Of a DNA stretch of 6,339 bases, positions 1 through 6,331 are shown one piece after another (positions within the stretch are counted from its first letter, which is position 1; each line of letters opens with the position of its first letter). The notes under the pieces were generated by a model. It made no database searches, was not told the origin of the DNA, and worked only from the letters and a program-made list of their open reading frames with translations. This DNA comes from JASFQI01 sp050115555 (GTDB lineage Bacteria > Desulfobacterota > DSM-4660 > Desulfatiglandales > HGW-15), in NCBI GenBank assembly GCA_050115555.1, contig JASFQI010000301.1, forward strand, positions 1-6,339, read 5' to 3'. A program made the position numbers and the translations under genes.

Positions 1-1
1 C

Positions 2-1804
2 GTCCACGAGGCAAAAGGACTGCCGCAGATCCTTGCCCTGCCGGACGCACGCGTGGAAGCCTTCAGGCAAGGCCCGCTGGGGCTGATCCATGTGGTGGGA
101 AGCCGCCATATCCATCAGATCCCCGGACTCAGCCTGCACTATGGTTCGTACCGGATGGAGCCGTTGCCGGAGCAGAAAGGCCTCTTTTTGGACGGGGCCG
201 GGCCCAGTCCCATCATGCGTTTCTCCGGGGATCCGAGGGACCGGGTCCACCTGGATTACACCCCCCCGGCCCTGGCCTACCACGTCCGCCGCCCGGAGCG
301 CGTGCTGGTGCTGGGACTCGGCGGGGGATCCGACGTCCAGCTCGCTCTCCATCACGGCGCCTCTCAAATCCATGCCCTGGAGCCCGACCCTCAGGTCGTG
401 TCTCTGCTCGCCGGGCCCTTCGGCGCTTATGCCGGCGGGATCTACACCCTCCCCGGCGTCCGCCTGCTCGTGGACGAGCCGAGACGCTACCTGCGAGACA
501 CCCGCAAGACCTATGACCTGATCCAGATTTCTTCGGCGGGCTTCGGAGGAGCAGGCGCAGGTGCGCATTACGCTGCAGCGGAGGATTACCTGCGCACCAC
601 CGAAGCGTTCACATGCTGCCTGAATCGTCTGAATCGCGACGGCATGCTCGCGCTCTCCTGCTGGTTGCAAATCCCGCCCCGGGATTCCCTTCGGCTGACC
701 GCCACGGTCCTTGAGGCGCTTCGACGATCGGGCTCATCCCATCCGGCGGCCGGGCTTCTGGTCATTCGGAGCTGGGCCACGGCCACGATCCTGGCGTCCC
801 CAAGCCCGTTCACCCAAAGGGAGATCCGCCATGTGCAGGCCTTTTGTCAAAAACGGGGCTTCGATACGACGTTCTTTCCCGGCATGGCGGCAGCGGAGGC
901 GAGCCGTTACGACAAGCCGGCCCGTCCCTGGTACTACCAGGGCATCTCCCGCCTGGCCGGCCCGGAGGGCCATGCCTTCCTGGAAGGGTATCTCTATGAC
1001 GTGTCTCCCACGACCGACGATCGCCCCTATTTCTCCAGGTTTTTTCGCTGGGATCGCGCCCTGGAACTCTTCCGCCATTTTCACGGGGAGTGGCTCCCGC
1101 GCGTGGAATCCGGGTATCTTTTCCTGCTGGCCGCCCTGATTCAAGCCCTCCTGGCAGGCGGCCTGCTGGTCCTCCTGCCGCTCCTTTTCCTCCGACGCCG
1201 ATCGCCAAGGCGGGGCGGAAAGCGGGGTACCCAGGGAGTCCTTCTTCTCTACTTCGCGTGCCCGGGACTCGGATTCATGTTCTTTGAGATGGCGCTTCTT
1301 CCGAAATACACGCTCCTCCTCGCTCACCCGGTGATCGCAGCGTCCACCGTCTTGAGCACGGTGCTCGTGTTCGCAGGGCTGGGAAGCCTGAGCCTCTATC
1401 GGTTGAATCGGCCTCCCTCACGCCTTCTTTGGGTGGGGGTCCTGGTGGTGACCTCGTGGTTTGTGGCGCTTGCGGTTGCAGGAACACCGATCTTTGACAC
1501 CGCCCTGACCTGGGGCGAAGGGGCCCGGCTGGCATTCGCCGCAGCCACCCTTGCGATTCCCGCCTTTTTCCTCGGGTGGCCCTTTCCACTCGGATTGCGA
1601 AGGGTGTCCGAAACCCATCCCCGCCTCGTCCCCTGGGCATGGGGGGTAAACAGCTGCGCATCCGTGGTCGGCGCGATCCTGGGAAAATGCCTGGCCATGA
1701 GCTGGGGATTGAAGGGAGTCATGATGGCGGGCCTTGCGCTGTACGCGCTTACCGCGGCCCTCTATCCCCGCCTGGACGGCGGTGGCGATCCGGAGGAGGC
1801 CTGA
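2..1804 (+). CDS. Membrane protein with spermidine-synthase-like domain (5'-partial)
   Basis: The frame is open to the left edge, so the true start lies outside; 600 residues are visible. Numbering from the GTG at 53, residues 84-116 form a Rossmann SAM-type motif I (VLVLGLGGGSDV at 84-95, acidic E110). YDLIQIS (154-160) and the AAEDYLRTTEAF segment (175-186) follow, then TTDDRPYFSRFFRW (320-333). About seven hydrophobic helices occupy residues 356-570, including GLGFMFFEMALLPKYTLLL (405-423) and a GLGS turn (442-445). This order, a spermidine-synthase-like domain followed by a membrane bundle, matches the fused integral-membrane spermidine synthase homologues. Those usually also have N-terminal membrane helices, presumably lost at the edge here. 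The residue corresponding to the catalytic Asp of true spermidine synthases (YDVIxxD) is Ser160, so aminopropyl transfer is doubtful. The substrate is unknown. The family call is firm; the function is not. Confidence 0.88.
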   Translation, partial: VHEAKGLPQILALPDARVEAFRQGPLGLIHVVGSRHIHQIPGLSLHYGSYRMEPLPEQKGLFLDGAGPSPIMRFSGDPRDRVHLDYTPPALAYHVRRPERVLVLGLGGGSDVQLALHHGASQIHALEPDPQVVSLLAGPFGAYAGGIYTLPGVRLLVDEPRRYLRDTRKTYDLIQISSAGFGGAGAGAHYAAAEDYLRTTEAFTCCLNRLNRDGMLALSCWLQIPPRDSLRLTATVLEALRRSGSSHPAAGLLVIRSWATATILASPSPFTQREIRHVQAFCQKRGFDTTFFPGMAAAEASRYDKPARPWYYQGISRLAGPEGHAFLEGYLYDVSPTTDDRPYFSRFFRWDRALELFRHFHGEWLPRVESGYLFLLAALIQALLAGGLLVLLPLLFLRRRSPRRGGKRGTQGVLLLYFACPGLGFMFFEMALLPKYTLLLAHPVIAASTVLSTVLVFAGLGSLSLYRLNRPPSRLLWVGVLVVTSWFVALAVAGTPIFDTALTWGEGARLAFAAATLAIPAFFLGWPFPLGLRRVSETHPRLVPWAWGVNSCASVVGAILGKCLAMSWGLKGVMMAGLALYALTAALYPRLDGGGDPEEA

Positions 1805-1921
1805 GGCATTTCAGGTCCATCCGACACCCTTTCGTCCCTGTGACGGTTTTGCCGGTTCCTTTTTTCGCGAGGCTCTGCTATATCAAAAAAGCCATGAATC
1901 GATTCCCGTTTCGGTGATCCC
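1805..1921 (+). promoter_or_regulatory. Intergenic region with extended -10-like box before the transporter
   Basis: This 117-base gap is more AT-rich than its surroundings. It holds a T6 run (1860-1865) just after a very short CGG-TTTTG-CCG hairpin, which could be a weak terminator for the upstream gene but is not convincing. TGCTATATC at 1876-1884 looks like an extended -10 element, with only a poor -35 (TTCCTT, 1856-1861) at 17-base spacing. A GGTGA (1913-1917) sits four bases before the TTG start of the transporter and may serve as a close-set ribosome binding site. No preQ1 riboswitch fold was recognised. All of these site assignments are weak. Confidence 0.3.
1894..1917 (+). other. Possible seven-codon leader ORF
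   Basis: ATG at 1894 opens a tiny frame, MNRFPFR, that stops at TGA 1915-1917, four bases before the TTG start of the transporter gene. It is in a different frame from the transporter and has no good ribosome binding site of its own. It could feed ribosomes to the weak TTG start, or be chance. A single-base change would fuse it to the transporter N-terminus, so a sequencing error should be kept in mind. Confidence 0.18.
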
Positions 1922-2638
1922 TTGGAAAACACTCAAAAAATCCGGTCCATACACACAGCGGAAACCACCGGCCACTCCTCACGTTTCGTCATCCTGGTGG
2001 CGGTCTTCGTCACCTGCCTGATCACGGCCAACATTACGGCCGTGAAGCTCGTGATCGTGGGAGGACTGATCCTTCCGGCCGCAATCGTCATCTTTCCGAT
2101 CAGCTACATTGTCGGGGACGTCCTGACCGAAGTCTACGGCTACAGCCGGGCCCGCCGGGTCATCTGGCTCGGTTTCCTGTGCAACGCCGTCACCGTGGGG
2201 GCGATCTGGCTCGGCCAGGCCCTTCCCCCTGCCTCCTTCTGGGACGGTCAAGCGGCCTACGAACGGATTCTGGGGTACACGCCCCGCCTGCTGCTCGCAT
2301 CGTTTCTGGCTTACCTGGTCGGGGAATTCGCCAACGCGTACGTGCTCGCCAAAATGAAAATCGCCACCCGGGGCCGCTGGCTGTGGCTGCGAACCATCGG
2401 ATCCACCCTGGTGGGGCAGGGGCTCGATTCCCTCGTGTTCATCACAGCCGCATTTGCCGGGACCCTTCCGAGCACGGCAGTGGCAACGGCCGTGGTCGTG
2501 CAGTGGCTTGCCAAGTCGGCCTATGAAGCTGCGGCCACGCCTCTCACCTACATGGTGGTGAACGGGCTCAAGCGGAGGGAGGGGCTGGATGTCTATGACC
2601 GCGACACGCGGTTCAATCCCCTCGTGGTCTCGGAGTAG
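1922..2638 (+). CDS. yhhQ: Queuosine precursor transporter, YhhQ/QPTR family
   Basis: This 238-residue integral membrane protein belongs to the VUT/QPTR family (COG1738, DUF165). The family imports queuine precursors (preQ0/preQ1) across the inner membrane for tRNA queuosine synthesis. Visible hallmarks are ANITAVK (36-42), FPISYIVGDVLTEVYGYSRA (58-77), GEFANAYVLAKMKIATRG (134-151) and GSTLVGQGLDSLVFI (160-174). There are about six hydrophobic segments (near 21-46, 48-68, 79-100, 122-143, 158-180 and 184-213), and the length is normal for the family. The start is taken as TTG at 1922: the frame is closed by TGA at 1895-1897, no ATG or GTG lies between, and the next GTG would cut into the first helix. 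No other queuosine gene (queA, tgt, queF) is visible, so substrate choice cannot be refined from context. The gap to the next gene is 95 bases. Confidence 0.93.
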   Translation: MENTQKIRSIHTAETTGHSSRFVILVAVFVTCLITANITAVKLVIVGGLILPAAIVIFPISYIVGDVLTEVYGYSRARRVIWLGFLCNAVTVGAIWLGQALPPASFWDGQAAYERILGYTPRLLLASFLAYLVGEFANAYVLAKMKIATRGRWLWLRTIGSTLVGQGLDSLVFITAAFAGTLPSTAVATAVVVQWLAKSAYEAAATPLTYMVVNGLKRREGLDVYDRDTRFNPLVVSE

Positions 2639-2660
2639 GGTCACCCGTCGGAAGCGCTCC

Positions 2661-2709
2661 CCCGGTCCTGAATCCGTTTCGGTCATCACGCGAGTCAACG
2701 GCGACCGGG
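2661..2709 (+). repeat. Inverted repeat CCCGGTC/GACCGGG in the gap before the reductase
   Basis: CCCGGTC at 2661-2667 pairs perfectly with GACCGGG at 2703-2709 across a 35-base loop. The loop itself holds a small CCG-TTT-CGG hairpin (2674-2682). There is no T-tract after the 3' arm, so it does not look like an intrinsic terminator. It could fold in the leader of the downstream gene or be chance in GC-rich DNA. Confidence 0.25.
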
Positions 2710-2733
2710 AAAACAGGAAACAGGCATATCGCC

Positions 2734-3900
2734 ATGGACTCAGCACAGCATGTATCGGGTGCATACGACGTTGCTGTCGTCGGAGGAGGTCCGGCCGGCT
2801 CCACCGCGGCCTTCGCCTTGGCCCGTCAGGGCGCGCGCGTGGCCCTGTTTGAGAAGCAGGGACTGCCCCGGTACAAACCCTGCGGGGGCGGAGTGACACA
2901 ACGCGCGCTTCGCCTGGTGGGTACGGACGTTTCGAACTTGGTAGAACGACGTTGCCGGGAGGTGATCCTGAGCCTGGGGTCGGAGCGTTCCTCCTTTGTG
3001 CTTCGCACGGAGGAGCCGATTCTGAGCATGGTTATGCGGGATCGTTTCGACCTGGCGCTGCTGGAGGAGGCCCGCCGCGCCGGCGTCGGCATCTTTTCAG
3101 AATGCCCGGTCATGGGGATTCGCCGGGAGGGGGTCGGAATTCGTATTGCCACCTCCCGGGGTGAGGCCCGGGCTCGGTTCGCCGTGGCCGCGGATGGGGC
3201 CGTCGGTCGGTTCTCTCACGTGGCCGGGTGGCGGGAGACCCGTCGTCTTGCCCCCACCCTTGAAGTCGAGGTGCCGGCCCGGGAACAGGAGCTTCAGGCC
3301 ATGGGCGAAGCGGCCCGCTTCGACTTCGGCGCGATCACCGGGGGGTATGCCTGGGTTTTTCCCAAAAGGAATCACCTCTCCGTAGGCGTGGGCGTATTTC
3401 GAAAAAACGGGCCTCCCCGGCTTTCCGAACGGCTTCACGCGTACATGTACCGTTCGGGACTGAACCCGCTTGCTGCAGTGAGACCCTGCGGGTCTGTCAT
3501 TCCCGTCTCTCCCCGAAAAGACGGTTTTGTCCGAAACCGGGTGGTGCTCGTGGGGGATGCGGCCGGATTGGCCGACCCCCTCACAGGAGAAGGGATCTGG
3601 GCCGCGGTCCAGAGTGGTCTTCTGGCCGCCGAGGCCCTGATCCAGGCCGATTGCCGGGAAGAGGATGTACGAACGTTCTATGAGGCCTCACTTCGCGATC
3701 ACATCCTGGATGATCTGAAAATCGGTCGAGTGTTGTCCTCCCTGATGTACGGCTGCCCCCGTCTTCGAAACCTCTTGTTTGCAATCTACGGGAAACGATT
3801 TTCCAAGGCCATGGCCCTGGTGGTGTGCGGCCGGGCGCGATACAAGACGCTTTTGTCCTCCCCCCGGAACTACCTCCGCTTGGTGCTCCGAAAGGGCTGA
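2734..3900 (+). CDS. Geranylgeranyl reductase family FAD-dependent oxidoreductase
   Basis: This 388-residue flavoprotein belongs to the geranylgeranyl reductase superfamily, which saturates double bonds in isoprenoid chains (chlorophyll side chains, archaeal lipids, menaquinone tails). The N-terminal FAD Rossmann motif is YDVAVVGGGPAGSTAAFALA (11-30), with the acidic strand end E40. The superfamily's PRYKPCGGGV segment (45-54) is intact, including the cysteine (C50). MVMRDRFDLALLEEA (99-113), AADGAVGRFSHVAG (152-165) and GYAWVFPKRNHLSVGVGV (204-221) follow. The second FAD motif is VGDAAGLADPLTGEGIWAA (273-291). Length is typical. ATG at 2734 places the Rossmann strand ten residues in, as expected; CAGG at 2721-2724 is a plausible, modest ribosome binding site. 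In a non-phototrophic bacterium a menaquinone or other polyprenyl substrate would be a reasonable guess, but neighbours do not support any one substrate. Confidence 0.93.
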   Translation: MDSAQHVSGAYDVAVVGGGPAGSTAAFALARQGARVALFEKQGLPRYKPCGGGVTQRALRLVGTDVSNLVERRCREVILSLGSERSSFVLRTEEPILSMVMRDRFDLALLEEARRAGVGIFSECPVMGIRREGVGIRIATSRGEARARFAVAADGAVGRFSHVAGWRETRRLAPTLEVEVPAREQELQAMGEAARFDFGAITGGYAWVFPKRNHLSVGVGVFRKNGPPRLSERLHAYMYRSGLNPLAAVRPCGSVIPVSPRKDGFVRNRVVLVGDAAGLADPLTGEGIWAAVQSGLLAAEALIQADCREEDVRTFYEASLRDHILDDLKIGRVLSSLMYGCPRLRNLLFAIYGKRFSKAMALVVCGRARYKTLLSSPRNYLRLVLRKG

Positions 3901-3944
3901 ACCCGTCGCTCAAAAAACCCCCTCTTTTTCGATTTCAATAGCGA
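3901..3944. other. Short convergent intergenic gap
   Basis: Only 44 bases separate two convergent stop codons. The gap is AT-richer, with an A6 run (3912-3917) and a T5 run (3925-3929) around a C-rich centre. The runs can pair only as an AT stem of about five base pairs, so this is at best a poor bidirectional terminator. Confidence 0.3.
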
Positions 3945-5048
3945 TCACGAATGGTTCCGCTGAAGAATCTCCAAAAGGATCCGCGACGCCTCCAGGGCAC
4001 CATCAAGCACTGGAGGATCTCCTCGCGGAAGGGCGAGGAGGTCGGGGAGGTCGTCCAGCCAGGCGGCCGTGTGGAAGCGTTCCTCCGAGATGGGCATCCC
4101 GGGCATGCGGTCCCGAATGAAATCCGCCAGCACGGTGGACTCCCGAAAGCCGACGGGCAGGACGTACCCGAACGGGACCCCCTCACGGTAAACTTCGGCC
4201 AGGGTGCTGTACCCCGCCTTCCCCACCACGGCGTCCGCCGCACGAACCAGATCCGGATGATAGTGCCCCGAGTGGTGGGGCATCAGGACGAGGCTGCCCT
4301 TCCGCGTCACCTTCTTTTTTGAAGCCCCCGGAACGAGGAAACAAACCCCCTTTTTCAGGGCCAGTCGATCCAGAAACTCAAAGTCCCTGTGCACGCCTCC
4401 CTGAGTCACCAGGACCAGGGGCGTACCCTTCGGCACGCCGAGGGCAGCCCGGACGGTGCGGGCGGGGGAACGTGGCCTCCGGCTGATGGGTGGAACCCGG
4501 TATGCTCCGGGCTGCAAACGACACATGGGCTCGGCCTGAATCCGGTGGTCGGCCTTTTCAAAGACGCCTGTCAGGTAACGCGCCTGGCGCCTCAGGCCGT
4601 CCACGTCGTAGGACTCGTAGATCCAGTCCCATGTGAAGTTTTCGAGCAGTACGGACGGGAGGCCCGCCGCGCGGGCCACCTCGATACCCATGGGCGCGAT
4701 ATCGCAGAGAATCAGGCCGCATCCGCGCTTGCGGATCGAATCGGCCAGCCCTAGAAGGCGATCCGTATCCAGAGGGAAAAGGCGGTCCAGGCGTCTCACG
4801 GTCTCGAAAAGATCCGGCTCCAGAGGGCTTTTCTGGGCCAACCCGATGTCGGTGAGGAAGCGGCGATAGGTGAAGGGCCCGCGAAGGGACTCCTCGAAGA
4901 ACCTCCTGGGAACAAGGGTGTATATGTCGAAGTGAGTTCCCGGAAGCGCTTCGTGTGCGGCCTCCATCACAGCGGAGGCCCTGGCGGCATGGCCATATCC
5001 ATGGGGGCTGATGAAGCAGGCGATGCGCCGTGCGGTTTTCGGGTTCAT
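3945..5048 (-). CDS. GT-B glycosyltransferase-like protein (L-arabinokinase N-domain type)
   Basis: The product has 367 residues and a two-lobed GT-B layout. The N-terminal glycine/histidine loop FISPHGYGHAARASA (12-26) resembles the acceptor-side loop of MurG/GT28-type enzymes. The central segment has LILCDIAPMG (112-121) and LLENFTWDWIYESY (134-147), a signature I associate with the glycosyltransferase-like N-terminal domain of L-arabinokinases. The C-terminal lobe has LVLVTQGGVH (211-220), LMPHHSG (255-261) and VVGKAGYSTLAEVYREGVP (274-292), the usual nucleotide-sugar site of this fold. No GHMP kinase domain follows, so it is a stand-alone transferase-like protein. No signal peptide or membrane helix is seen, so it is probably cytoplasmic. 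Its ATG overlaps the stop of the upstream UroD-like gene (ATGA), with no clear ribosome binding site, which suggests translational coupling. Sugar donor and acceptor cannot be told from sequence. Confidence 0.8.
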   Translation of the reverse strand: MNPKTARRIACFISPHGYGHAARASAVMEAAHEALPGTHFDIYTLVPRRFFEESLRGPFTYRRFLTDIGLAQKSPLEPDLFETVRRLDRLFPLDTDRLLGLADSIRKRGCGLILCDIAPMGIEVARAAGLPSVLLENFTWDWIYESYDVDGLRRQARYLTGVFEKADHRIQAEPMCRLQPGAYRVPPISRRPRSPARTVRAALGVPKGTPLVLVTQGGVHRDFEFLDRLALKKGVCFLVPGASKKKVTRKGSLVLMPHHSGHYHPDLVRAADAVVGKAGYSTLAEVYREGVPFGYVLPVGFRESTVLADFIRDRMPGMPISEERFHTAAWLDDLPDLLALPRGDPPVLDGALEASRILLEILQRNHS

Positions 5049-6022
5049 GGCTTATGGGTCACGCGTTCAAGCAATTGACGGTAGTAGATATAGTGCTCCA
5101 GCGGGACATCTTCTCGAATGCGGCCGTCAGCCAGGGGGATGTATCCGCCGTCGGCCAGGAGAGGCGGTACCTTGTCCTCCACCTCATGCCGAATGGCCTC
5201 TTTCCCCTGACGCAGGGCATCCAGATCGATCCCTCCAATCAGCCGGAGATCGCGTCCGAACTCCTTTCGAAGATCCCGGTAGTCCATGGACTCAATGAAC
5301 ACTTCACACGCCCAGAGGGCATTGAATCCCCATTTGAGAATGCTCGGGATCAAGCTCCTGGCGTTGGCGAACGTTCGGAAAACGCGGTAGGCCACCCCAA
5401 ACCGATCCAGCACCTCCAAGAGCGGCTCATAGCTTCGAAGGACAAAGTCCTCGTACATGGCCGGAGAAATCAGAGGACCCGTGTTGCCTCCGATGGGCTC
5501 GCTGAAAATCGCCGCGTCTACCTCCACCTCCTTCAGAACGCGTTCCGCCATTCGTGCGGCAAACTCTCCCTGAATTCTCATGAATTCCCGAATGTAGCGC
5601 GGACGGTCCACGGTCCGAAGCATCACGTGGGAAAAGCGTTCCCATCCGTAGACCCCCAGGCTCAGGAAAAACCCTCGGTGCACGCGAAGCATGAGGAGGT
5701 GATCCCTGTCCCGCCATGATCGAACCTTGGGTCTCCAATCCGCAGGCAGGCGGTCCGGGTCGGCCGGATCGAGATGTGCGGTAAACGCCCCCAGCTCCTC
5801 CTCGGTTTCGGGCAGGACGTCCGGTTTCGGCCTGGGCTCCAGGTCCGGATCGATTTCCTCTCGATGATCCGTGGGAAACCTGCGGGCCAGGTCTTTGCCC
5901 CCTGAAAGGCCCTGCCTCTTCCATGCCTCGATCACCTCCTCGCGGAGGCCCTCCTCGAAGTAGGGAACGCGATCCGGGGTCCCGTAACGCATGGTCTCAA
6001 GGAAACGTTGTCGGCTGTTCAT
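5045..6022 (-). CDS. Uroporphyrinogen-decarboxylase-family protein (not haem UroD)
   Basis: This 325-residue protein has the UroD/corrinoid-methyltransferase (MtaA/CmuA-like) TIM-barrel pattern: MNSRQRFLETMRYGTPDRVP (1-20), FFLSLGVYGWERF (118-130), IFSEPIGGNTGPLISP (172-187), YRVFRTFANARSLIP (212-226), LIGGIDLDALRQG (261-273) and GGYIPLADGRIREDVPLEHY (292-311). Where methyltransferases of this fold carry a zinc-binding H-x-C, it has R216-T-F218; where they carry PGC before the last strand it has D-G-G (291-293). All three usual metal ligands thus appear missing. Its divergent sequence also makes it unlikely to be the housekeeping haem enzyme. ATG at 6022 is chosen because the family's MNSRxRF start falls exactly there, with AGGA ten bases upstream; the same frame stays open to the right edge. 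It is first in a two-gene unit with the glycosyltransferase-like gene. Reaction unknown. Confidence 0.85.
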   Translation of the reverse strand: MNSRQRFLETMRYGTPDRVPYFEEGLREEVIEAWKRQGLSGGKDLARRFPTDHREEIDPDLEPRPKPDVLPETEEELGAFTAHLDPADPDRLPADWRPKVRSWRDRDHLLMLRVHRGFFLSLGVYGWERFSHVMLRTVDRPRYIREFMRIQGEFAARMAERVLKEVEVDAAIFSEPIGGNTGPLISPAMYEDFVLRSYEPLLEVLDRFGVAYRVFRTFANARSLIPSILKWGFNALWACEVFIESMDYRDLRKEFGRDLRLIGGIDLDALRQGKEAIRHEVEDKVPPLLADGGYIPLADGRIREDVPLEHYIYYRQLLERVTHKP

Positions 6023-6039
6023 GGCTTCTGCATCCTGTG

Positions 6040-6067
6040 TGGACAATCGTCCTGGGCCTTCTATATC
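6040..6067 (+). promoter_or_regulatory. Promoter-like pair TGGACA - 16 bp - TATATC (plus strand)
   Basis: TGGACA (6040-6045) differs from the sigma-70 -35 consensus at one base; TATATC (6062-6067) matches four of six -10 bases; spacing is 16. It points away from the UroD-like gene, towards the open plus-strand frame starting at ATG 6072. No recognisable gene follows within the window, so it may be fortuitous, or a divergent promoter for something beyond the edge. Confidence 0.2.
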
Positions 6068-6257
6068 ACAAATGAGCCGGCTTAGGCTACGCCGCTCGAG
6101 GCCGTCCCGTTCGATGCCCAGGAGGAGCACCTTCTCGATCCGGAGGGAGCAGTTCCCCGGTCGGAACGCAATGCCGGAGTTGAAACACCTGCCGACGGAC
6201 CTTGAATCCCGTATAGGAACCTTGTTCCCGGTTGTGTCGGGCCAAAATGCCCCAAAC

Positions 6258-6288
6258 GTTGCATTCATGTTGCATCCCCATGTTGCAT
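6258..6288 (-). repeat. Direct repeats of ATGCAAC(AT)
   Basis: On the minus strand the heptamer ATGCAAC occurs three times: 6288-6282, 6275-6269 and 6264-6258. The first two sit in near-identical 13-base units, GGAGATGCAACAT and GGGGATGCAACAT, and the third is preceded by GA. A degenerate GCAAT lies at 6297-6293. Spacing is 13 then 11 bases, close to a helical turn. Position upstream of the UroD-like/GT pair is compatible with regulator-binding iterons, but no binding protein is suggested by the sequence. Confidence 0.45.
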
Positions 6289-6323
6289 CTCCATTGCGAT
6301 CCCAGGACAGGCATGATAGAAGA

Positions 6324-6331
6324 GATATAGC
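6324..6331 (-). promoter_or_regulatory. Possible -10 box GCTATATC (minus strand)
   Basis: GCTATATC on the minus strand at 6331-6324 is identical to the box before the transporter gene (1877-1884). Here any -35 element would lie outside the window. If real, it would start a transcript reading through the direct repeats into the UroD-like/GT pair with a leader of about 295 bases. Confidence 0.22.

Noticed and set aside
734..1327. Minus-strand open frame (197 codons) opposite the spermidine-synthase-like gene
   Set aside because: It overlaps the well-supported plus-strand protein entirely and its product is charged, low-complexity-like sequence with no motif.
1805..1921. preQ1 riboswitch before the queuosine precursor transporter
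   Set aside because: I looked for the short hairpin, C-rich loop and A-rich tail of preQ1-I; the A6 run at 1885-1890 is present but no matching stem and loop precede it.
1979..2899. Long minus-strand open frame (306 codons) opposite the transporter gene
   Set aside because: It is antisense to a clear YhhQ-family gene, is rich in Arg, Pro and Gly, and shows no family motif; it is a shadow of GC-rich codon use.
3911..3930. Bidirectional intrinsic terminator between the convergent genes
   Set aside because: The possible stem is only about five A-T pairs around an 8-base loop, too weak to call.
5030..5719. Plus-strand open frame (229 codons) opposite the UroD-like gene
   Set aside because: It lies antisense to a gene with recognisable family motifs along its length, and its product has no motif or membrane pattern.
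5045..6268. Longer UroD-like protein starting at ATG 6268 (407 residues)
   Set aside because: The family's usual N-terminus MNSRxRF begins exactly at ATG 6022; the extra 82 residues have no UroD similarity. Kept as a separate finding because the frame is open to the edge.
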